Notes: generated by a model from the letters alone, not told the origin. 44,433 nucleotides of DNA from an uncultured Prochlorococcus sp. (GCA_902606505.1 CACLGU010000007.1:1-44433); one strand, 5' to 3'; numbered from the stretch's first letter, positions 21,848-30,141 are shown. Numbers and translations: made by a program.

Positions 21848-23377
21848 ATGGATAAGTACGATGTAGTAATAGTCGGAAGTGGAATAGGTGGGTTATGCTG
21901 TGGTTCGATTCTTGCTTTATCAGGTAAGAAAGTTCTTATATGTGAAGCACACACCCAGCCGGGAGGTGTTGCTCACAGTTTCAAAAGAAAAGGTTACACT
22001 TTTGAATCAGGTCCTTCATTGTGGAGTGGAATAGGTAAATGGCCGACAACTAATCCCCTAGGGCAAATTCTTAAATTACTTGATGAAGAAGTTGAACTTT
22101 TTCAATACAAAGGTTGGCAAGTAATCGTCCCAGAAGGCAATTTTAATCTTGATGTTGGGGAAGAACCTTTTAAACAAACAATTAAAACTTTAAGAGGTGA
22201 GAAATCTGTTAAAGAATGGGAATCATTTATTTCCGGAATAAAACCTCTTAGCCAAATAATAAATGAAATACCTTTACTCTCATTTTCTCCCGAATCAATA
22301 AATTTCTTAGATCTAATAAATTTAACCTCAAAATTTTTACCTAATATCAATCAAATACCAAAAATTAATAAAGGCTTTGGGAATTTAGTAAATAATCATC
22401 TAGAGGATCCTTTTCTCAGAAATTGGGTTGATTTATTGAGCTTTTTGATAAGTGGTATGTCAATGCATGATACAAATACAGCTGCGATGGCTACTTTATT
22501 TAACGAATGGTTTGAACCGAATTCGTACCTTGAATACCCTAAAGGAGGTAGTGAATCTATAGTAAAAGCCTTAATTAATGGGTTTAAAAAAAATGGAGGA
22601 GAATTAATTCTCTCTTCGAGAGTAAAGACAATTAACTTCAATAAAAATTTAGCAACAGGAATAACTCTAAATAATGGTTCTAGTTATAGTTGTGAATCTG
22701 TTGTCACGAATACTGATATTTGGAATTTAAAAAAGTTAATTCCAAATAAAATTTCAAAAAAATGGAATACAAAAGTTTTAAACCCTAATAAATGTGATTC
22801 TTTCCTTCATATACATCTAGGTTTTGATGCTGATGGTCTTAAAGATTTGCCAATACATGCGATACATGTTGATAAGTGGGAAAAAGGTATAACCGCAGAA
22901 AGAAATATAGCTGTATTTTCAATCCCATCTGTTTTAGATAAGAATATGGCCCCTAAAGGGAAACATATTCTTCATGGATATACTCCCGCAAATGAACCTT
23001 GGGAAATTTGGGAAAACCTAAATCCAAAGGAATTAGAATATAGAAATTTGAAAGAAGAAAGATGTTCAATATTCCTTAATGCAGTGCGAAAATTCATCCC
23101 TGACATAGATGAAAGGATTGATTTAAAGATGCTAGGAACCCCCATCACTCATAAAAAATTCACCAATACCTATTGCGGTAGTTACGGCCCTGCATTATCT
23201 GCAGCAAAAGGTCTTTTCCCAGGCTGCAAAACTCCAGTGAAAAATTTATTTACTTGCGGTGCAAGTACATTTCCAGGTATCGGAATTCCTGCTGTTTCAG
23301 CAAGTGGTGCTTACGCAGCTGAAAAAATTATTGGTAAAAAAGAATTTAAAACTCTTCTTAAGAAAATAAATTTATGA
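21848..23377 (+). CDS. CrtISO-like FAD-dependent oxidoreductase
   Basis: 509-residue flavoprotein of the phytoene-desaturase/carotenoid-isomerase family. FAD motif YDVVIVGSGIGGLCCG near residue 4 and EAHTQPGGVAHSFKRKGYTF (residues 35-54), the substrate region WSGIGKWPTTNPLGQ, and the C-terminal FAD-binding segment FTCGASTFPGIGIPAVSASG near 470-490. It could act on a carotenoid or an isoprenoid quinone-like substrate. The length is typical of CrtISO (about 500). Prochlorococcus carries several paralogues, so isomerase activity is not proven. ATG 21848. Confidence 0.82.
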   Translation: MDKYDVVIVGSGIGGLCCGSILALSGKKVLICEAHTQPGGVAHSFKRKGYTFESGPSLWSGIGKWPTTNPLGQILKLLDEEVELFQYKGWQVIVPEGNFNLDVGEEPFKQTIKTLRGEKSVKEWESFISGIKPLSQIINEIPLLSFSPESINFLDLINLTSKFLPNINQIPKINKGFGNLVNNHLEDPFLRNWVDLLSFLISGMSMHDTNTAAMATLFNEWFEPNSYLEYPKGGSESIVKALINGFKKNGGELILSSRVKTINFNKNLATGITLNNGSSYSCESVVTNTDIWNLKKLIPNKISKKWNTKVLNPNKCDSFLHIHLGFDADGLKDLPIHAIHVDKWEKGITAERNIAVFSIPSVLDKNMAPKGKHILHGYTPANEPWEIWENLNPKELEYRNLKEERCSIFLNAVRKFIPDIDERIDLKMLGTPITHKKFTNTYCGSYGPALSAAKGLFPGCKTPVKNLFTCGASTFPGIGIPAVSASGAYAAEKIIGKKEFKTLLKKINL

Positions 23378-23492
23378 ATAAGTTCTTTTTATAATTCTAG
23401 AATCACTTAGTTAAGAAATAAGAATAAAGAAAGCAAAAACGTTCAATAATGATAATCTTTATCTGAACATAAACTTAACTTATAGCTCTTAT

Positions 23493-23696
23493 ATGTTTTT
23501 CTTATCAATTCCTCAAGCCTGGCATTTAGTTGGCACTTGGTCAGAACAACTTCCAAGCGAGTCAAATCTTATAGGAATGGGTCAAACAGAATTAATGATG
23601 ACTTTACATTCAATATTCGTTCCTCTCTTACTTGTAATTTCATATTACCTATTCAATAGACTAAATAAAAACGAATCAAAGAAAGTTAAAGGATGA
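23493..23696 (+). CDS. 67-residue membrane protein, unknown
   Basis: MFFLSIPQAWHLVGTWSEQL, PSESNLIGMGQTELMMTLHS then IFVPLLLVISYYLFNRLNKN, basic tail. One clear C-terminal membrane helix and a soluble middle. It ends 11 bases before the convergent TIGR03894-type gene. No recognised family. Confidence 0.55.
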   Translation: MFFLSIPQAWHLVGTWSEQLPSESNLIGMGQTELMMTLHSIFVPLLLVISYYLFNRLNKNESKKVKG

Positions 23697-23707
23697 TCGT
23701 TTAAGGT

Positions 23708-23998
23708 TTATTTAGCTGAACTTCTTCTAACTACTTTTCTGCCTGTAGAAGTATCAACTACGCTTGAATCTTTAGTCTGTGAATTAGTTTCAACATTATC
23801 AACATCACTCTTATCCATTTCTGCGCAAACACCTACTACCATGGCAGCTTGCATTTGATCTGGCAAATCTCCAATAGTTAATAAGGCCTTTAAAACTAGT
23901 TGAAGTCGAGTTTGCCGATCTATTTCAGGTCTTAGTTTTTTTACGGTATTCCAAAGTTCTTTGGTAACTTCTGTTAAAAGTTCTCGATCTACAGCCAA
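23708..23998 (-). CDS. TIGR03894-family conserved picocyanobacterial protein
   Basis: 96 residues: MAVDRELLTEVTKELWNTVK, KLRPEIDRQTRLQLVLKALL, TIGDLPDQMQAAMVVGVCAE and the basic tail GRKVVRRSSAK. From memory this is TIGR03894, a helical protein conserved across Prochlorococcus and marine Synechococcus and not seen elsewhere. The Ser/Thr-rich linker is variable. Function unknown. Conservation in all strains suggests a core role. Confidence 0.8.
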   Translation of the reverse strand: MAVDRELLTEVTKELWNTVKKLRPEIDRQTRLQLVLKALLTIGDLPDQMQAAMVVGVCAEMDKSDVDNVETNSQTKDSSVVDTSTGRKVVRRSSAK

Positions 23999-24092
23999 AT
24001 TAAATCCTTATTGTATTTTTACTAATCTAACAAATAATTGGATCTCGTAAAATAATATTCAGTAAAATGATTATTAGTTAATATTTTTTCTA

Positions 24093-24296
24093 TCAGAATA
24101 CAAGTTGCATTTGTTGATGCAATTCATACTTCTCTTGCAAAAGTTCATCTTTTTCAATCTTTTTTAGAGTAAAAGTTCTATAAAATTTTTTTTGAATCTT
24201 TATTGGAGTATTTTCAAACTTTGCATTTTTGCTTATTAGAGAATTCCACTCTTTTGAATTAAAAGGAGCATAAGGAGAAGCTGAAATCACTTTCAT
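24093..24296 (-). CDS. 67-residue protein downstream of a palindrome
   Basis: MKVISASPYAPFNSKEWNSL, ISKNAKFENTPIKIQKKFYR, TFTLKKIEKDELLQEKYELH. Basic, soluble and probably helical in the second half. A perfect 18-base palindrome lies 16 bases upstream of its ATG (24313-24330), suggesting it is under the control of a dimeric regulator. No recognised family. Confidence 0.5.
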   Translation of the reverse strand: MKVISASPYAPFNSKEWNSLISKNAKFENTPIKIQKKFYRTFTLKKIEKDELLQEKYELHQQMQLVF

Positions 24297-24312
24297 ATTT
24301 TAATAATACATC

Positions 24313-24330
24313 TGTACTAATATTAGTACA
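24313..24330. promoter_or_regulatory. 18-base perfect palindrome, candidate operator
   Basis: TGTACTAATATTAGTACA is its own reverse complement. Its half-site contains GTAC and AGTAC words like those of cyanobacterial LexA boxes, but the spacing is not the usual one. It lies just upstream of the minus-strand gene at 24296 and 284 bases before the plus-strand gene at 24598. Confidence 0.45.
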
Positions 24331-24436
24331 ATTTTACTATAGTGCAACACTTACATCCACTTATCTTAATTTCAAAGTTTCCTACTGAATGGATTGATTT
24401 TTATTATCTAATTTGTAGTAATCATAAGTTTGATAA

Positions 24437-24520
24437 ATGAATAAGCGTATCACAAGTAACTTATTGATCCCTTTTTTTAGTGTCTTAAGACTTTTCATGC
24501 TTAAAAACCTTCTAAAATAG
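24437..24520 (+). CDS. 27-residue micro-ORF, uncertain
   Basis: MNKRITSNLLIPFFSVLRLF then MLKNLLK. Basic and hydrophobic, and the only frame in the 24297-24597 gap. It could encode a membrane peptide or be chance. No ribosome site is seen. Confidence 0.25.
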   Translation: MNKRITSNLLIPFFSVLRLFMLKNLLK

Positions 24521-24597
24521 TTAATTTGTTGAAATTAACATTGACAAGATATATTTAATAATTCCTCCTATAAAAAGAATAATGAATTGATTAAAAA

Positions 24598-24906
24598 ATG
24601 CTTCTTAGTAATGCAAAAAGACTAAAGATCCAAGGAATAATTAAGAGAATTGCTCAAGATAAATCAATTACATTAGAAGAAAGGATATTTGTTGAGAAAT
24701 TTGCACACCATAATTCGACAATCTCTCTTTGGCTGAAAAAAGCTAACAGCTTTAGAAGGAATGGTACAAAAAATGATGAGGGTATTGATAACCTCTTACA
24801 ATCATTTGGGATAGATGGACTAGATAAAGAAAATCATTTCAACCCAGACGAAGATGATATATCGGATTGGTTTGGTGGCGCTCCTAGTTGGCTAAGGAGA
24901 AGCTAG
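24598..24906 (+). CDS. 102-residue conserved hypothetical protein
   Basis: MLLSNAKRLKIQGIIKRIAQ, DKSITLEERIFVEKFAHHNS, TISLWLKKANSFRRNG, and a very characteristic acidic ending DDISDWFGGAPSWLRRS. The helical basic front and DWFGGAPSWLRRS tail suggest a conserved picocyanobacterial family that I cannot name. ATG 24598. The gap upstream contains TTGACA at 24541, but no clear -10 at normal spacing. Confidence 0.7.
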   Translation: MLLSNAKRLKIQGIIKRIAQDKSITLEERIFVEKFAHHNSTISLWLKKANSFRRNGTKNDEGIDNLLQSFGIDGLDKENHFNPDEDDISDWFGGAPSWLRRS

Positions 24907-24919
24907 ATTTATTAATTAT

Positions 24920-25033
24920 TCAATTTACCCAAGCTATCTTACACAAATATAAACTCATAAAAGATATAAATACCCAAAAAACCCATGGTATAAATTTAAG
25001 CGGAACTAAATATTTTTTTGAAAAGGTTTTCAT
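24920..25033 (-). CDS. 37-residue membrane micro-protein, unknown
   Basis: MKTFSKKYLVPLKFIPWVFW then VFISFMSLYLCKIAWVN. Basic start, one membrane helix, C-terminal Cys region. Clean frame from ATG to TGA with its end 14 bases from the convergent gene. Function unknown. Confidence 0.5.
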   Translation of the reverse strand: MKTFSKKYLVPLKFIPWVFWVFISFMSLYLCKIAWVN

Positions 25034-25180
25034 ATAGATTTTTCTTTTAGAATATTTCTTCCTTACCGTTTTTGAGAATAGGTTTAATTGCTCTATATTA
25101 TAAATTAAAAAATATTCGAAACCTAAAAAATATTAAATCACTTTAAATTAGATGAGTTAATCAGCCTTAATCATCAAAAT

Positions 25181-25321
25181 CTAAGCAGCTTTATTTACAA
25201 TGTTGATATTGAAATTTACTATTTTTGCCTCATCACGTTCTGAATCATTCCAATATTTTATAAGTCTTTCTAATTCATCAATCCTCTTTTTGGCATTTGC
25301 AATTTTTTCAGTAGTTGTCAT
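25181..25321 (-). CDS. 46-residue charged protein, unknown
   Basis: MTTTEKIANAKKRIDELERL, IKYWNDSERDEAKIVNFNIN then IVNKAA. Helical and soluble, with a short Leu heptad (IDELERLIKYW). The only frame in the gap before PTOX and divergent from it. No family recognised. Confidence 0.5.
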   Translation of the reverse strand: MTTTEKIANAKKRIDELERLIKYWNDSERDEAKIVNFNINIVNKAA

Positions 25322-25476
25322 ATAAAATTTTTATCTATCCAATTAATGCATGAAAAAAAAATATTTCAATGGATGTAACAATTTTTAGACTATAAATATT
25401 AATTTTTGATTAATTACTTCAATATATTATAGACCTCAAGCGGCTAAGTAATTATACTTAAAGAAAAAAGATATTT

Positions 25477-25986
25477 ATGAAGAAATTAAATTCTTTGATT
25501 TTGAATAGTACTGTTAACTTCTTAGACTTCATATACTCTGGTAGATCTTTACAAAGATTTTGGGTTTTAGAAGTAATAGCTAGATCACCTTATTTTGCAT
25601 TTCTTTCAGTTCTCCATTTTAAAGAATCCCTAGGAATTAAAAATGAAAAAACAATGATTTTAATGAAAGAACATTTTTATCAAGCTATTAACGAAACTGA
25701 GCATCTTAAAGAAATGGAGAAAAGAGGAGGAGATAGGTTCTGGATTGATAGATTTTTTGCGAGACACCTTGTACTTGTCTATTACTGGATCATGGTTTTT
25801 TATTATTTCTTCTCTCCAGCTAATGCCTATGATGTCAACATAAAAATCGAAGAACATGCATTTGAAACTTATTCCAAATATTTAATAGATAATCCAAATG
25901 ATCAAAAAATAAAAGAAATTGCTCAAGACGAATTAAATCATGTCAAAGAACTTAACGAAGCTTTGTCAATGCTTAATACAATTTAG
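25477..25986 (+). CDS. ptox: plastoquinol terminal oxidase (PTOX), alternative-oxidase family
   Basis: Diiron membrane-surface enzyme that oxidises plastoquinol and reduces oxygen to water, relieving over-reduction of the photosynthetic chain. 169 residues with the AOX/PTOX ligand set: Glu32 in LEVIAR, Glu73 and His76 in NETEHL, Glu126 in EEHAFETY, and Glu152 with His155 in QDELNHVKE. DRFFARHLVLVYYWIMVFYY is the membrane-associated helix pair. It is shorter than plant PTOX but similar to cyanobacterial forms. ATG 25477. The 3' end overlaps by four bases the convergent NdhF-like gene. High-light strains carry PTOX widely (family knowledge). Confidence 0.9.
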   Translation: MKKLNSLILNSTVNFLDFIYSGRSLQRFWVLEVIARSPYFAFLSVLHFKESLGIKNEKTMILMKEHFYQAINETEHLKEMEKRGGDRFWIDRFFARHLVLVYYWIMVFYYFFSPANAYDVNIKIEEHAFETYSKYLIDNPNDQKIKEIAQDELNHVKELNEALSMLNTI

Positions 25987-26432
25987 ATTAGTGCTGAAAA
26001 ATCTATTAGCAATATTGAGAGCATCACCGAAGAGGATATTATTCCTAGGCTAATCATCAATGAGATATAACCTTTTTTTCTAGGCAATTTATAAAAAGAT
26101 ATTCCAATAATTAATATCATTATTAATGAGAAAAAAATTATTATTTTTTCATTTACTAAATTGAGATGTATAACTAAATTTTTATCCTCAAAAAATTTGA
26201 GAAATTCAGATAAAACTAATTCTTTTTCTATTTTCTTAAAATAGTCAAATGAGCCTATAAAAGCAGAACTTAACAACGATAATGCAACTAGTGCAGTAAC
26301 TGGTTTTGTTAACCTGTTTAGTGTTCTGTTGAAACTTACCAATAAAATAAAAATAAATAAAGAGGTTACTAAAGGTATTAAAGGTATGAGAGTTGTTGAA
26401 TTTATGAAATTTCCCACGAAAATAATATGCAT
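25983..26432 (-). CDS. orphan membrane protein resembling the NdhF/NuoL N-terminus
   Basis: 149 residues with four or five membrane helices. IPLIPLVTSLFIFILLVSFN then RTLNRLTKPVTALVALSLLS, SSAFIGSFDYF, and later SLIMILIIGISFYKLPRKKG, YISLMISLGIISSSVMLSIL follow in the same order as the first four helices of NdhF (IPLLP...FN.T.NRL..PV...S.A; V..I..LV..YS..Y...KGY...F). The long antiporter core with its proton-channel Glu and Lys residues is missing. It may be a relict or a dedicated partner of a quinone enzyme. Its 3' end overlaps PTOX. Assignment by pattern. Confidence 0.5.
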   Translation of the reverse strand: MHIIFVGNFINSTTLIPLIPLVTSLFIFILLVSFNRTLNRLTKPVTALVALSLLSSAFIGSFDYFKKIEKELVLSEFLKFFEDKNLVIHLNLVNEKIIIFFSLIMILIIGISFYKLPRKKGYISLMISLGIISSSVMLSILLIDFSALI

Positions 26433-26564
26433 CTAATTTAAAATTTTATATTATTTCGACGCGTTATTTTATTAAATAAAATTTTTAAAAATCTTAAATG
26501 TAATTAGTACCTATTGCATTCTGTGTAAATTGATACCAAAATTAAATTAGAATTGAAAAATAAA

Positions 26565-26666
26565 ATGTTAGCCATTTCTGAAATTATTATTGCAAGTGCT
26601 ATCTTCCTAGGAATTGTATATTGGGAAGTTAAATTCTTATATGCCAAAACTACCGTAGCGAAATAA
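26565..26666 (+). CDS. 33-residue membrane micro-protein, unknown
   Basis: MLAISEIIIASAIFLGIVYW then EVKFLYAKTTVAK. One membrane helix and a basic tail, the size and layout of low-molecular-weight photosystem subunits, but it does not match those I can recall. ATG with weak ribosome signal. Confidence 0.5.
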   Translation: MLAISEIIIASAIFLGIVYWEVKFLYAKTTVAK

Positions 26667-26782
26667 CTTCACTTAAAAGAGGAAAATTAGTAACATACAA
26701 AATTTAAATAAAATTTAAGAATTTAAGTTGACAAAAAAAGCTGTATATATGAGAGAATAAACACAAATATTCAGGCTTTCTA

Positions 26783-26920
26783 ATGAGCGAAGTTCAAAAA
26801 CCTAATACTAACTCAACTCAGCAGCAACAACAGCAACAGCAACAATCCTACTCAGACAGCAAAATTAATTCTGCTGAAAGTGAGAGGCTTTATCTTGAGA
26901 TGAAAGAGGCTTGGCTTTAG
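26783..26920 (+). CDS. 45-residue poly-Gln mini-protein, unknown
   Basis: MSEVQKPNTNST then nine Gln (residues 13-21), SYSDSKINSAESERLYLEMK and EAWL. A mixed CAG/CAA codon tract, so the Gln run is probably selected rather than pure repeat slippage. A TTGACA box at 26728-26733 is 50 bases upstream. Soluble, partly disordered with a C-terminal helix. Lies just before an hli-like gene. Function unknown. Confidence 0.55.
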   Translation: MSEVQKPNTNSTQQQQQQQQQSYSDSKINSAESERLYLEMKEAWL

Positions 26921-27042
26921 ATTTAGTTCGTTTTTAAAATAATATTTCTATAAATTTGTTAATTTTTTTTTTAATTTTGAAGTAACCAATACTTTTTTAT
27001 TTTCTATTCCCTTTAAATTTTGTTTAACTTCAAATTAAAGTG

Positions 27043-27174
27043 TTGAGAAAACTAAAGCAGCTTGAGAAAATTAACGGAAGGCTCGCAATGGGAGGATTGG
27101 TATATTTAGTTTTTACAAAATTAGTTTCTAGCCGTTCCGACATATTAGACCAGCTTAAATCTTATTTAATTTAA
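27043..27174 (+). CDS. hli: minimal Hli-like protein
   Basis: 43 residues from TTG 27043 (GTG 27040 also possible; no ATG). LKQLEKINGRLAMGGLVYLV shows the Hli chlorophyll-binding signature (ExxNGRxAMxG), followed by FTKLVSSRSDILDQLKSYLI. It lacks the usual N-terminal extension and the GYLTTG-type tail, so it is the shortest and most divergent Hli in the window. The gene may be a degraded or specialised copy. Neighbours suggest a light-stress locus. Confidence 0.65.
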   Translation: MRKLKQLEKINGRLAMGGLVYLVFTKLVSSRSDILDQLKSYLI

Positions 27175-27191
27175 AAAATGAATTGAAAGCA

Positions 27192-27284
27192 TTATCCAGG
27201 AATATTTCTTTCTATATAAGCATCAGTTAAAGCTAAAATTAATCCCAATAATGTTGAAAATATAGCAATTTCAGTTGATTCCAT
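27192..27284 (-). CDS. 30-residue membrane micro-protein, unknown
   Basis: MESTEIAIFSTLLGLILALT then DAYIERNIPG. A short acidic start, one membrane helix and a polar tail, the layout of a photosystem or NDH small subunit, but not one I recognise. It ends 18 bases from the hli-like gene, which converges on it. Confidence 0.5.
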   Translation of the reverse strand: MESTEIAIFSTLLGLILALTDAYIERNIPG

Positions 27285-27348
27285 TTTTTTTTTAATTACC
27301 CCTAGTTTGCTAAATAATTCAAAGTTAAGCAACAAAAATAATAACTTA

Positions 27349-27367
27349 GTATAGTACGTATATACTA
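27349..27367. promoter_or_regulatory. inverted repeat upstream of the 27381 gene
   Basis: TAGTATA (27349-27355) and TATACTA (27361-27367) are perfect inverted repeats with a GTACG spacer. They end 13 bases before the GTG start of the DUF3104-like gene, so they could be a repressor operator or overlap its -10 region. Confidence 0.4.
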
Positions 27368-27380
27368 TTAGCTATTTATT

Positions 27381-27629
27381 GTGAGCTCAGCAACTCCTGA
27401 GTTTCTTTTCGTTAGGCCAGGTGATTATGTCGCAATTAAAAAAGAAAATTGCGGAAATGCTAAGGAAAAGAATAAAAATTATTGGGTCGGTCAAGTTATC
27501 GACTGTATTGGAGGAGCTAGAAATCCAAATTCATGGACCTTGTTTCAAGTTGCCAATATTGATAATGGAGAGGTCACTATAATCAACGCAGATATTGTAG
27601 AAAAAATTTTGAAACCTTCTGAAAGTTAA
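27381..27629 (+). CDS. DUF3104-like protein
   Basis: 82 residues from GTG 27381: FLFVRPGDYVAIKKENCG, NYWVGQVIDCIGGARNPNSW, TLFQVANIDNGEVTIINADI and VEKILKPSES. The order (GD.V, WVG.VI..GGAR.P...TLFQVA..D.G....NAD.V) fits DUF3104, a small beta-rich family of marine picocyanobacteria as I recall. Soluble. Function unknown. The inverted repeat just upstream suggests regulation. Confidence 0.75.
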   Translation: MSSATPEFLFVRPGDYVAIKKENCGNAKEKNKNYWVGQVIDCIGGARNPNSWTLFQVANIDNGEVTIINADIVEKILKPSES

Positions 27630-27701
27630 GCTTATTGATAATCAAACAAACTTCATTCAGTATTACAAAAACAAAAATCAAAATGCGCACTTTAAAGGGA
27701 A

Positions 27702-28592
27702 TCAGCCCAGTTCCAAGCAGGCAAGTCCGTATACTTGATTCATAGGGCAAGGAGGTTGAATGCCTTTATACATTCTGTAAGTTTTTGATATTTCCTCAAA
27801 TCCCAAACTTGATAAAAGATAATTTGCATAAGGATTCAGATTAGAGCAATCCAATAAGATTTGGGCATCTAAATCACCAACTAACTCCCTTATTAATAGT
27901 TCAGCTAGTGGTGGAGTATCCGCTAAAAGAGGTCCGATTCTCCAGCCTTGCTCATTATCCTCCAATACACAAGGTCTTATCCTGCCAAATCCATGGCACA
28001 TCCCATTATTATCAACAATTGCGCTGACATTACCATGAGAATTTTTCAACCAGTCATTTAGAAAATGTGGTCTGGGACTAGGTTCTCTTTGATCATCATA
28101 AATTAAGACTGCTTCAGAAGAAATTTTATTACCCGGCACAACTTTAAAAGAATGGAATTGATCTTTATAGAAATTTCTCAATGGCAAATTTTGAGACCCA
28201 TTTAATTTCCATCGGTTTGTAATGGAAGATTTTCTGAACCCCCACTTTGCGTAATCATTCAATCTATCTGGGGCAGCCTCGAGACCAATACAATCAACAT
28301 TTTTTAAATATTCGAGGGCATGTTTCCATAATCTCACTCCATATCCATTATTTCGAAATTCTTTTTTAACGATAAATAAACCTATAAAACCATACGAGGA
28401 ATTATATTTTATACATGCAATAGATCCTATAGGATTATTGTCCAGACAAGCTACCCATACCCCTTGTTGATCTGTATTTCTATAAATTGATACGTCATCC
28501 GTTCCAGGTGAAAATCCTTCTAACCTTGACCAGTTTGTGACTTCTGGTATTTCATTTATAGATATCAATCTAATTGAAAATTTTTCCCTCAT
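27702..28592 (-). CDS. GNAT-family N-acetyltransferase
   Basis: 296 residues. The N-terminal GNAT domain has the acetyl-CoA motif FIGLFIVKKEFRNNGYGVRL at about 69-88 and WKHALEYLKNVDCIGLEAAP. The C-terminal half (about 160-296) contains PHFLNDWLKNSHGNVSAIVD and FGRIRPCVLEDNEQGWRIGP, typical of the second acetyltransferase-like domain of YitH/AcTfase-18 type proteins. Cytosolic. Substrate unknown. ATG 28592. Confidence 0.85.
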   Translation of the reverse strand: MREKFSIRLISINEIPEVTNWSRLEGFSPGTDDVSIYRNTDQQGVWVACLDNNPIGSIACIKYNSSYGFIGLFIVKKEFRNNGYGVRLWKHALEYLKNVDCIGLEAAPDRLNDYAKWGFRKSSITNRWKLNGSQNLPLRNFYKDQFHSFKVVPGNKISSEAVLIYDDQREPSPRPHFLNDWLKNSHGNVSAIVDNNGMCHGFGRIRPCVLEDNEQGWRIGPLLADTPPLAELLIRELVGDLDAQILLDCSNLNPYANYLLSSLGFEEISKTYRMYKGIQPPCPMNQVYGLACLELG

Positions 28593-28749
28593 AGAAATAT
28601 ACTAACCAAGAAAAATTTGAATTTTTAAAAGCAATATTAATAATTTTTTTTTATTTCTAATAAATCATTCATTTGATTTAATTGGCTTAAAAACCTTTGT
28701 TATTTAAAATTTATCCTCTGATATATTTAATACTATTCATAGGAATAAA

Positions 28750-30141
28750 ATGAAAATTTCTAATAAATTTCATTTAGAAGATATTAACAAATTAAAAAAT
28801 ACAGTCCTCTCTGGTAAAACAGAAGATATAAAATGGCGGATCCAAAATATCGATATAGTTTCTAAACTTTTGGATGAAAATAAAAAAGAGATAATAAAAT
28901 CACTTTTTTTTGATTTAGGTAAATCTGAAATTGAAGGGCTTTCAGAAATCCTTTTAGTGAAAGAAGAAATTTCACTCATAAGAAAGAAACTGAATTCTTG
29001 GATGAAACCAAAAAAGATTGATACACCTTTTTATCTATTTCCATCCTCCTCCAAAGTTGTTTATGAACCTCTAGGGTGTGTCTTAATTCTTGGTCCATAT
29101 AATTATCCAATACTTTACGTTTTAAAACCATTGGTAAATATTTTCTCAGCAGGCAATACTGCAGTTATAAAACCATCAGAGAAATGTCCTGAGACCTCAA
29201 AACTTATTAAAAAGCTTACTTCCAAATATTTCCATAAAAATGTCCTATTGACAGTAGAGGGTGGTTATAAACAATCCATAAAATTAATTGAACAAAATTT
29301 TGACCATATATTCTTTACAGGAAGCACCGAAACTGGAAAATCTATTATGCAATTAGCTTCAAAAAATTTAACTCCATTAACTCTTGAGTTAAGCGGAACA
29401 AACCCTGTAATTATTTTCAAGAATGCAAATTTAGAAGTGGCTGCTAAAAGAATTGTTTGGGGCAAATTTTTTAATTCTGGACAATCCTGCATGGCTCCGA
29501 ATCATATCTTTGTAGATAAAGAAATTGAAAATAATCTTATAGAAAAATTAAAGGAATGCATAGTAAGTTTTTATGGAGATAATCCAATTATTTCCGAAAA
29601 TTTATCAAAATTAGAGAAAAAGCAATTTACATCAACTGTCGAAATTCTCAAACAATATAAAAAAGAAAAAAGAATTTTATTTGGGGGGACTTGTAATAGA
29701 AAAAAGTTGAAAATATCTCCTACAATCTTGCGAACTAAATTAAATGAAACAGATATTTTGCAGAAAGAACTATTCAGTTCATTACTTCCAGTAATTGGTA
29801 TCAATGATCAGGAATCAGCTTTAAAACAGATTAGTCAAACATCAAAACCATTAGCAATCTACTTATTTGGAGGCAATAAAAAAATCCATAATTACATTTC
29901 TAGAGTAACCAGCTCAGGAACAATTTGTATAAATGATGTGATGTTACCAGTACTTATTCCAAATTTACCATTTGGAGGCGTTGGGCAAAGTGGTATTGGA
30001 AAATTTCATGGAGAAGAAGGATTTCGAAATTTTTCAAATCAAAAATCTATTACTTTTAAAAGTTTTTTATTTGATTCAAATCTACGGTATCCTCCCTACA
30101 ATAGATTAAAGAAATTTTTAAAGTTTATTTTTCAGGTTTAA
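28750..30141 (+). CDS. class 3-like aldehyde dehydrogenase
   Basis: 463 residues of the short ALDH class (fatty aldehyde or coniferyl aldehyde type). Substrate and NAD(P) residues: PYNYP with Asn118, KPSEK with Lys141, FFTGSTETGKSIM, general base Glu213 in ELSGTNP and nucleophile Cys247 in SGQSCMAPN. The C-terminus has FGGVGQSGIGKFHGEEGF. It likely oxidises a medium- or long-chain aldehyde, perhaps from lipid peroxidation or hydrocarbon turnover. ATG 28750 with a typical AT-rich leader. Confidence 0.92.
   Translation: MKISNKFHLEDINKLKNTVLSGKTEDIKWRIQNIDIVSKLLDENKKEIIKSLFFDLGKSEIEGLSEILLVKEEISLIRKKLNSWMKPKKIDTPFYLFPSSSKVVYEPLGCVLILGPYNYPILYVLKPLVNIFSAGNTAVIKPSEKCPETSKLIKKLTSKYFHKNVLLTVEGGYKQSIKLIEQNFDHIFFTGSTETGKSIMQLASKNLTPLTLELSGTNPVIIFKNANLEVAAKRIVWGKFFNSGQSCMAPNHIFVDKEIENNLIEKLKECIVSFYGDNPIISENLSKLEKKQFTSTVEILKQYKKEKRILFGGTCNRKKLKISPTILRTKLNETDILQKELFSSLLPVIGINDQESALKQISQTSKPLAIYLFGGNKKIHNYISRVTSSGTICINDVMLPVLIPNLPFGGVGQSGIGKFHGEEGFRNFSNQKSITFKSFLFDSNLRYPPYNRLKKFLKFIFQV

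Noticed and set aside
22102-22641. Two minus-strand frames of 81-82 codons
   Set aside because: Antisense shadows of the CrtISO-like gene.
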